Assembly (NCBI GenBank): GCA_951799445.1 | Contig: OX637297.1 | Coordinates: forward strand, 14,942,001-15,006,000 | Reading direction: 5' to 3' | DNA from: Pseudisothecium myosuroides | Taxonomy: Eukaryota > Streptophyta > Bryopsida > Hypnales > Lembophyllaceae | Length of the DNA stretch: 64,000 bases | Shown here: positions 56,956-64,000 of the stretch, piece by piece | How positions within the stretch are numbered: position 1 is the stretch's first letter | Layout: every line of letters begins with the position of its first letter | Position numbers and translations under genes: made by a program | Notes under the pieces: generated by a model | What the model was told of the DNA's origin: nothing | The model's database searches: none | What the model saw: only the letters and a program-made list of their open reading frames with translations

Positions 56956-56974
56956 AAGTAGTTAAATATGGCAT
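56956..56974 (-). repeat. Element B right terminal inverted repeat
   Basis: AAGTAGTTAAATATGGCAT, perfect inverse of 36060-36078, followed by the duplication AACT at 56975-56978. Confidence 0.93.
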
Positions 56975-57330
56975 AACTTATACCCATTAAAAATCCATCT
57001 CAACGTGAATTAAACAAAATTGGAAATAAACGGAGGCCCTATATTTTAATGTCCAAGAATATCGAATGTCATGGATATTTGTAGGTAAATGATTTAAAGA
57101 AAGAAAAGAAAAATATAAATATTCTTAGGATTTAAAAATCCAAAATAAATATGCAACTTAACCCATTAAAAATCCATCTCCACATGAATTAAACAAAATT
57201 GGGAATGAACGGAGGCCCTATATTTTAATGTCCATGAATATCAAATGTCATGGATATTTGTAGGTAAATGATTTAAAAAATATATATATAAATATAAATA
57301 TTCTTAGGATTTAAAATCCAAAATAAATCA
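56975..57330 (+). repeat. Satellite units flanking element B
   Basis: Two units of about 170 bp, each running cccattaaaaatccatct, gaattaaacaaaattggaaa/gggaatga, cggaggccctatattttaatgtcc, gtcatggatatttg, aggatttaaaa, aaataaatatgcaactta. The junction atatgcaacttaacccattaaaaatcc at about 57152 is the intact form of the site into which element B inserted. Confidence 0.85.
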
Positions 57331-58645
57331 TTAGAAAAAAAACGTGGCCAGGAAGAGGCTGTCTCCATCAGTCTCCTTGTAATCACTAATTTTTCAAAAT
57401 TTGAACCAAAGTTACTATTTACTAGTTACCCGCCTTTGCGTGCCTTTACCCGCCATTGCCTCTGGCCTTCTTGCTTCATTGCCATTGCCTCTCAGGCCCT
57501 CTCCCTCCATCGCCATAACATTTGCATTGAACTGATAAGATTAATGTGACTTATCAATTGTGACTGGTTGCATTTGGCATTCAACCTATTCATTCTTGCT
57601 TTCTCTAGATGAAGTCGAGGAGTCCTACCTGCAATAGTTTGAGACCTCAAACAGTACAAAATCAGACTTGGAATCTCTCAGTTTAGTTAGGGAGTTAATA
57701 TTGTGGAGTTAACCTTCAATTGAAGGCCTTAGTAGCGCTAGTGTGCTCTCTAACAAATTTGAAGTGCTCTGTACTTTCACCTGTGAAGAATTCAGGGACA
57801 GTAGCTGTATGAGAAAATAATTCAGACATAGGCGAGGTTTAGTGACAGAAAGGGAAAAGACTTGTTAGTTGATGAGCAGCAAGGGCAAAATGCTTGACGA
57901 GATAACAAACTTACCACCTTATAGAGCCCAGGCCACAATTCATAGGCGATATGCACCTCTCATTGTATGAGGACAACCTCTCCATGAACAAACAAGTAAG
58001 GCATCGTATTTGGATAGGAGGCGAGTAGGAGATGGATCATTGCAAGAAGCACACACCATTTTCTGTAGCGTTTTGCATAGTACAACTGAATTTTTTGGAA
58101 GTACTTTAAAATTAGAAAATCAATTTTAAGAAAATATAAAATATATTTCCAATATATACACCTTTATGAAGAAAAAACATAATTTTTTTTTCCTAAGTAG
58201 GAGAACTAGAAAAGTGCAAAATCTCATGAAAATCAATAGTTTGACATTTTAATTTGTAAAAAATAGGAAAAAAAACTTTAAAAAAAACTAAAAATTGGCC
58301 ACTTGGGAAGAATTGATGATGATGAGATTTCACCAAAAAAATGATCTTAGAACTATCTTCATTGTTCAAAAATTGCGTGCCATAGGAGTGTTGTTTGCAC
58401 TCGTGTGGAGGACACAAAATAAAATATTTTTAGATTTCCTTTGGGAGGAATATGCTTTTCTACCATGCAAATAGACCATGAAAATTTCAGCTCCAGATTG
58501 TTAAATTTGGGGACTCCTAACGTAGTAAAACCCCCTAAACCTCAAAGTGTGACAAATTAACATAAATGATTTTTAAATATAAAACGATTTTTGAAAATTT
58601 CTAAAAAATAAGGGATCTGATAAACATCAAGGTAGGTACAATTGT
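57331..58645. other. Region without identified genes
   Basis: A short repeat, gcctttgcgtgcctttacccgccattgcctctggcc, occurs near 57430-57500. 58080-58600 is AT-rich with coupled words (ggaccatgaaaatttcag). No credible ORF, no structural RNA noticed. Confidence 0.45.
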
Positions 58646-58831
58646 TTGAAATTTCATGTTCCTTGGACTTGTAATATAAAATTTAATTCAAAAGATAACA
58701 AGATCACTCCAATTGTGACGGAGAATAGTACATGTGTTTCTTGCAATGACCCAGATACCATCATTGACCTATGGCTTGATGGAACTGCATATCCAATAAA
58801 TCATGTGACAGGAAGATGCCCTCCGTTTTGA
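58646..58831 (+). pseudogene. Gene fragment 1, unknown family
   Basis: A 61-codon frame (MKFHVPWTCNIKFNSKDNK ... CVSCNDPDTIIDLWLDGTAYPI). A Cys pair CVSC and compact composition look more protein-like than the surrounding DNA. With the frames at 59010 and 60103 it may be the remains of one exon-rich gene. No family recognised. Confidence 0.3.
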
Positions 58832-59009
58832 TGCTTAAACACCTTATTGGAATTTGTTGCTGAAGGACAAAATGGTAGGCTACTTAAAGTCTATCATGTC
58901 TGCAAGTGGTTAGAGTGAAGCAATTATCATTGAGCTTTAGGAGCAGCTGATCAATTTACAACACTGAAGCACTGAGGAAATTAGTGAGCTACAGAATCAC
59001 ATTGATTGA

Positions 59010-59363
59010 TTGCAGAGACTCCGTGAAGAAAACCTTTTGTTACAAGCAAAGTTGAGTGCTCTGAAGGAGAACACGACACAAGTAGATGATCAATGTAAAG
59101 GACAATTTCCAGAGCTACTTATTCAAAAGCATCAAGATGGCATGGACACATTACAACTTGATCTGGCCAAAACAAGGGGCAAATTAAAGCGTTCACAAAA
59201 CAAACTAGATAGGTTGGTTAAGACTTCCTTTGGATACAAGTCTCAAGTTAGACAATGTAAGGACCTTGCACAATTAGCTCCAAAAGGAGGTCATGCTAAG
59301 TCTCAAAAACAATTGCTCAGGTACTATACCACACCTTGCTCTCTATATTATTACAGATCATGA
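59010..59363 (+). pseudogene. Gene fragment 2, coiled-coil segment
   Basis: The 117-residue frame starts with a heptad pattern (LREENLLLQAKLSALKENT), then LQLDLAKTRGKLKRSQNKLDRLV, and ends at LLRYYTT. A coiled coil is clear; the protein family is not. An AG acceptor (GATTGCAG) lies just before, so the segment behaves like an exon. Confidence 0.35.
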
Positions 59364-60102
59364 TATTCTCAATATTCGATTTAGACCTGATCTATAAATT
59401 GGACTTGCAGATATTCTCAAATTCTACACCAATTTTTTAATATTAGAGGTTTATGTGATCAATTCAACAATCACAGTAGGTCTTCACTTCCACTCAGTCA
59501 TATTTTGGAGAATATAATGCTCTCTTGCTGTCTTCTTGATCTTCATGGATCGGGTTGATCATTTCGATAACGTGATCATTTTGATAACTTGATCATTCTA
59601 ATAACGTGATCGTTTTGATAACTTGATTGTTTTGAAGACCTAATCTTTTTATTTCGTTTCAATAACCTCATCCTTGTGATCACTTCTAATCACGTTGTGG
59701 ATTCTTTTGCAAGCTGGTCTGGACCCTAATCTTGTCCTCCCAATTAGAAGAAAGATGTTTGATTGTTTTACACAAATAAATGTTAAATTTTAGATTTTCT
59801 TACATTTAAATAGTTTACCAATTCCCAATTATTTGTGTTGGGCCTTCACGATTTAAACTTATTGGCCATCCTACCGATTCAGTTCCTTTACCAAAATAGT
59901 CAGTGATAGGCGTCAAAAGTTACCGTGTACAAACAACTAAATTAAGGCTCAAGTTCTTGGTTTAGGCAATCAATCAAACTTATACTGTAATATAAAGGCA
60001 AGTAGCAAGCCATGCTCTATTCGGAAAGAACCGGGGGCTGGTTCAAAGGGCTGGCCTCGCTCGACCGCTGGGAAAAACGGCTTATCAATATGATCATTTC
60101 TT

Positions 60103-60654
60103 TTGTGCAGACATGTTTTGGCTCCATCAATAGTGTACAATATTCAAATTGAGAATGCTGCAACAGGAAGAAAAAGGAGATTATGTGGAAATTATGATTC
60201 ACAAGTTGATTTGGGGACTATTGTTGCTTCCATCCTCTCAAAAGATGAGGTCAAGTCAATGTTAGGCTCAAAAAAACATGCATCTATTGGGGAACAGATG
60301 GCAAATCATGTATTAGAAAAAATTGGGGAGAAAGTAGGTGCTAACGAGATCTTGGAGACTTGTAATAAATTTGGAATCATGGGAAAGGGCTATGCTGAGA
60401 TTTATAAGACTTTCAAAGGTGGTTTAAAGCAAGCTGGCAAGGGTCTAAGACTGTCGTGCATGCAAAATCCTCACAAGGTATTGTCGTGCATGCCAAATCC
60501 TCATAAGGTATCTGTAGCTTTTTATTCAATCATTGAAGTTACAATGCTCTGTAATCTCTGTTGTAATTGGGACTTTAGTCTAGTGGAGTTCGTTGCTAAG
60601 AATGCAGGTATCTATCCTACGGAGAGATATGAATGCAAAGTTGTCGAAGTGTGA
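60103..60654 (+). pseudogene. Gene fragment 3, unknown family
   Basis: A GTGCAG acceptor at about 60110 precedes HVLAPSIVYNIQIENAATG ... GTIVASILSKDEVKSML ... GANEILETCNKFGIMGKGYAEIYKTFKGG. The middle part is well-formed helical protein sequence. A short duplication (LSCMQNPHKV / LSCMPNPHKV) lies at about 60450-60510. The last codons run into the terminus of the LTR-type unit at 60642, so the fragment is truncated by it. I do not recognise the family. Confidence 0.4.
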
Positions 60655-61136
60655 ATTTTTGGTTTTTTCTTAGTTACTCCAAACTCGGAACGGAAATCAT
60701 TAATAGGGATCCAAATCCAACTAGGGGGTAATGAAAAACTAAAACTAAACAGAGGAACGGAAGTAGTGGACCACCCGGATCTAAACGAAAGCCAACACGG
60801 ATTAGGGTTGGAGCGGATTAGATCTGGACCAGATTAGGTCATGATGACACATCTAGAGCCCTGAGACTATAAAAGGGCTGACCTCCCCAGTTACAACTCT
60901 TTTCAAACTCTGTTTGCTGAAGACGTTCCTCCGCGCGTACTAGGTTTCCTCAACTCCTTGATTTTCTGTGAATGTGTGAGTGCGTGAGTGCGTAAGTGTG
61001 TTTAAGTGTGCTGCAGGGTTAGATTTCCGTACTTGCAAGGTTTGTGGTTTTCTGGTTGAGATTGGAAGAGAGAAAGTAAGGAACGGGACGTGCGGCTAAG
61101 ACAGGGTGAGGTAGTATCGGTAAGGATTTGGCCAGC
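60642..61136 (+). mobile_element. Left end of another LTR-type unit
   Basis: Starts TGTCGAAGTGTGAATTTTTGG, matching the left end of the unit at 3769, and shares the TATA region and leader (gagattggaagagagaaag...gacgtgcggctaagacaggg). It stops at 61136, in the leader just before the expected ATG, where a second unit is inserted in inverse orientation. Confidence 0.75.
60868..60875 (+). promoter_or_regulatory. TATA box of the LTR-type unit
   Basis: TATAAAAG in the same context as 3999-4006; see that entry for the comparison. Confidence 0.6.
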
Positions 61137-64000
61137 TGTTGCACCACAGAGTAAGTGAATTCCCTGTTATACTCCCAAAGACCACTCTAAAGCATAACAA
61201 AATGACTCTAAAGATCAAACCCACGAGATTCTGTGAAGTGTCTAGCTCTATTCCCAACTTAAGCTCAGCCAGTATCCAATTTCTACTTTCCGGTCCTAGA
61301 TCTAAAACCGGAAACAACAACACACCGAAAACAACGACCAGACCTCTCTTTATCTCTTCCGGCTTGTCAAGCTATTCGGTCCTGTAATCCTATCACAACC
61401 CAGGATCCTACAATTTCTGATCCTGGAACTTCTCTGGACCGATCCGATCCGGTCCTTTCACATGTACTCTCACTCCACTCCAGTTTAGTTTTGCCTCTGT
61501 TTCACCATCAGAGGGTTCGCCGCTTGCTTTTGAGAGTGGCAGGCCCGCCACTCCTTCCGTGACTTATAGTGGCTGAAGACCCACTTCTCTATTCTACTAC
61601 TTCCTACACTAGCGCGGATCCGGTTTGATCTCTCACAGCCACCCGGACAATGATCCGGTTTGCAGGTCACACAAAGACCCCCCGTACGATCCTCTCATAC
61701 TACAACGACCTTGATGCCAAGTTCCCTCCGCGCAAAGTTAGGTGGTTACAAGCAAACTCGTCCGTTCCAACATCAACTAAAGTCCTTTCGTTTACCAACT
61801 AGGGCAGCGAGACCTCACGGGAGATCGGACACTCAACCGGATTTCCTATCCAGGAGTTCTAGCGCGACTAAGGACTCCTTCCCTATCCGCCTAGCCTAAC
61901 AACGGTTTTCTCGCCCGGAATCGTGAACTGTAGAGGCGCTGAGGAACTGAAATCCGCTCCCAACACTTAGAATACCCAATCACATGCACATAAGAGCAAA
62001 ACAAACGCACTAAGGGGAGAAATCTCTCTAGAATCTGCATACATTTTCCTATCTCCTCACTAAAACAACCCTGCCACGCGCGGGAGAGACGTACAACAAG
62101 AAGTCACTAGAAAACACACAAAAACTCAAGAGAAAAGACTCCTAGTCTCCTTCGCAGAGACTGACTAATATACACTTTAAAACTCAAAAGTCAACAAAAA
62201 GGGGCCCGGAAAGTCCGCGCGGAACTTTCGGTCCCTGCCGAGCCGGCCAAACCGGAAAACATCCGATCCAGACCAAACACACCGGATCAAATCCGGTCCG
62301 GTCCTAACTAACAAATATTTACAACTAAAATCCTAACTATCCTATCATAACCGGATCTACTCCTTGATCCGTTCCTTCGTCCATAACTTGGTCTTCGCCT
62401 TGGTCCACGCTCTGATCTTGATCCTCACCCTGATCTGGGGTCAGATCCATACCTTGATCCTGCCCCGGGTTCAATGTGGGACTTCTAGGCGGGTCCGTTC
62501 CAAGTTGTTCGAAGACGTCCGTCAGGTTCTGGTTCCGCTCCCCGGTTTCACGTTCTGGGAGATCCGGTGACGAATCCAAGTTGATGGTGTGCGCGAGCTT
62601 CCTTCCACTCTTCTTTGACTGGGGAGTTCCCTCCTTTCCTTCCGTCTGAATGCTCACGTTCGGAAAAGACCCGGGCATTGAAAGGTCGGACAGATGGAAC
62701 GACCGTGACAACGTCACTCTGTTCAGCTTCCGGCTACTCTCCTCCATCCGGTTTGCAGCTTCTCGCGCTTCCATCATCACCAATTCCACTTTCTCGGAGT
62801 AGTCCGTCAAGATCCGGACCAACCTGGTTCCGGATATCTTCTTCTCCTTGAGGACTCCCTCGTCAAACAGCTTGGACTTGGTGACGGCCTCTCCGGTTGT
62901 CCCAAAAGTGGCCTTCACATCCTCGGCTACTTTCCGGGTAGCCTCCGCCATCTCCCGTGTGGTAGCCATGTCCTCCTTGAAGAGCAACAATTCCGTCTTC
63001 AACGACTCGTTCTCCTCTTGGAGTCGTCGTATCTCCGCTTCTTGATTCCGGATCTCATCCGGGCTGGAGATGAATTCTGCAACCACTCCTGCGAGGTTGC
63101 TATCCGCTGGTGCTCCCACCAGCTCGCTGATCTGGTTCAAAATCAGCTTCTTCACTGTCCAGTCTGCTCGCACATCGCTCAAGATGTTGATCAGCTGGTT
63201 GAACGGATCCGTCGGATCCGATCCGGGAGGACCCGGTTCTTCAGAAACCGGTTTCTTTCCAAGGTTGGAGGTCTCACCCGGAGGGGTTGGGGTTCCTCTC
63301 CAGTGAGGAGGCGTCGTCTTCTGCCGCTTGTGCTGCGGCCGATGTTGCTCCTCTTCTTCTTCTTCTTTCTCGGAACCGGATACTTCCTCCTGTTCTTCTT
63401 CTTCCGATTCCGATTCCCCATACTTCAGGAGTGACTCATGAGTCTTCCACTCCTTCTCTTCCATATCCGTGAGGAGTTGATTGTGCTTGTAAAGATGGAA
63501 GATTTAGGGACTCAACGGAGTCGGCCTACTTCCTCCGATCTTCGGAATCAGACGGTTGACCAGATCGGAAAAGATCCTGGCCCAGTCTACTTTCCGTTCC
63601 CCGCTCAGGGCTCCGAAAATCAGGTTCCCGATGGCAATGGTCACCCTCGTCGGCTTCTCCGGGTGGATGATCGGAACCAGGAACTCCAGAAGGTTTCGAT
63701 GCCGGTCGTCCAAAAAATCCGCGACCGCATGCCCATCCTTCGAGTCCACCGTGCACCAGAACTTCCCCCAAGTGTAACCCTCCTTCGAGGTGGCCATCCC
63801 TCGACCTCTTGACCGGAATTCGTACACGGCCTTCCACATCTCTTCCGTCCAACTGCCCGGAATTCCGCGGATGGTTTTGTCGAACTGATTCGAGAGTTTT
63901 CCCAACAGCTCTCGAATCATCCGCTCCTCCCTAAACCCCTAGGGTTTATCGATCAGTCCTCCGCAACCCATCTTGGCAAGATCCTCTATCAGGTTGTCCT
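61137..64000 (-). mobile_element. Inverted LTR-type unit, cut by window end
   Basis: Right terminus on the minus strand ends CTCTGTGGTGCAACA, comparable to CTCTGTGCTGCGACA at 7248. The sequence is very close to 4340-7248 in reverse. It is inserted into the leader of the unit at 60642. Its left end and target duplication lie outside the window; the bases before it are CCAGC. Confidence 0.8.
62337..64000 (-). pseudogene. Coiled-coil protein of the inverted LTR-type unit
   Basis: Same protein as at 4279-6048, incomplete at its N-terminus because of the window end. The frame is open from 63503 to 62337 (EEKEWKTHESLLKYGESE to DPVMIG) and keeps TGG and CAA where the copy at 4279 has stops. It carries its own stops: TAG at 63941-63939, where the other copy has TGG, and TAA at 63506-63504, where the other has TAC. 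The two copies therefore decayed independently from an intact parent. Confidence 0.75.

Larger units (their letters stand above)
36060..56974. mobile_element. Element B: giant TIR transposon with its own palindrome system
   Basis: Perfect 19-bp TIRs (ATGCCATATTTAACTACTT) and a 4-bp target duplication AACT at 36056-36059 and 56975-56978. The flanks rejoin to a known neighbouring satellite unit. Contents: minus-strand transposase (37520-40901), palindrome-rich upstream region, TTTAGGG-like tract, a CACTA-type MITE, satellite, leader, ParB/methyltransferase-like gene, intact HAD-like gene and a second degenerate HAD-like gene. About 42 copies of an 18-bp palindrome with a GGATCC/GATATC/AGATCT centre are spread through the element. 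The order of parts matches element A, but the TIR and palindrome sequences differ, so the two are separate families of one superfamily. Confidence 0.9.

Overview
The window looks like gene-poor, repeat-packed nuclear DNA of a streptophyte. A moss or other early-diverging land plant is my best guess, with low confidence. The reasons are plant-type degenerate TTTAGGG tracts, GT-AG introns, TATA boxes, AT-rich satellites with monomers near nucleosome length, and dense nested transposons. I see no conserved single-copy host gene, no rRNA or tRNA gene and no CRISPR array.

The window is dominated by two giant cut-and-paste-type elements of the same architecture. Element A spans 1848-25766 (23.9 kb including a 3.5-kb nested insertion; TIR starting AAGGCCTTATTCGTTAAATT; 4-bp target duplication GTTA). 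Element B spans 36060-56974 (20.9 kb; TIR ATGCCATATTTAACTACTT; 4-bp duplication AACT). Both run in this order: TIR; a minus-strand DDE-like transposase with an HTHEDIDA motif; a non-coding region packed with a short palindrome; a degenerate TTTAGGG tract; a satellite array; a GC-richer leader; a palindrome-filled intron (clearest in B); a plus-strand gene derived from an N4/N6 DNA methyltransferase (in B also with a ParB-like domain); a plus-strand HAD/FCP1-like phosphatase with a changed active site; TIR.

The most unusual signal is that each element carries its own dispersed palindrome. In A it is TTATCYTCG-NNN-CGARGATAA (about 30 copies, 8.8-25.7 kb). In B it is ATCGTGGGATCCCACGAT and close variants (about 42 copies, 36.3-56.9 kb). 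They lie in promoters, introns and even coding exons. I found neither motif in the other element or in flanking DNA, apart from chance half-sites. Many are phased: 106/105/106/105 bp upstream of transposase A, exactly 108/108/108 bp in frame inside a B exon, 41/41 bp downstream of transposase B, and three abutting 21-mers at 18077-18139. My inference is a self-recognition system: an element-encoded DNA-binding protein, perhaps the catalytically dead ParB/methyltransferase-like product, bound to helically phased operators. Known analogues are VANDAL/VANC anti-silencing and ParB/parS, but the arrangement seen here is not one I know to be described.

The rest is nested debris. An old LTR-type unit encoding a coiled-coil protein (1-1847 plus 25767 to about 26960) was split by A. 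A younger relative (3769-7248, TCCTT duplication) then landed inside transposase A. Two more relatives lie at the right edge (60642-61136 and 61137-64000, the latter inverted). Between A and B (27-36 kb) are AT-rich repeats, a small ACGGCGAAGCTTTGAC array and two matching hairpins. Most ORFs carry one or a few lesions, largely transition-type stops, so both elements are recently decayed rather than ancient. The phosphatase gene of B (53831-54840, one intron) is intact.
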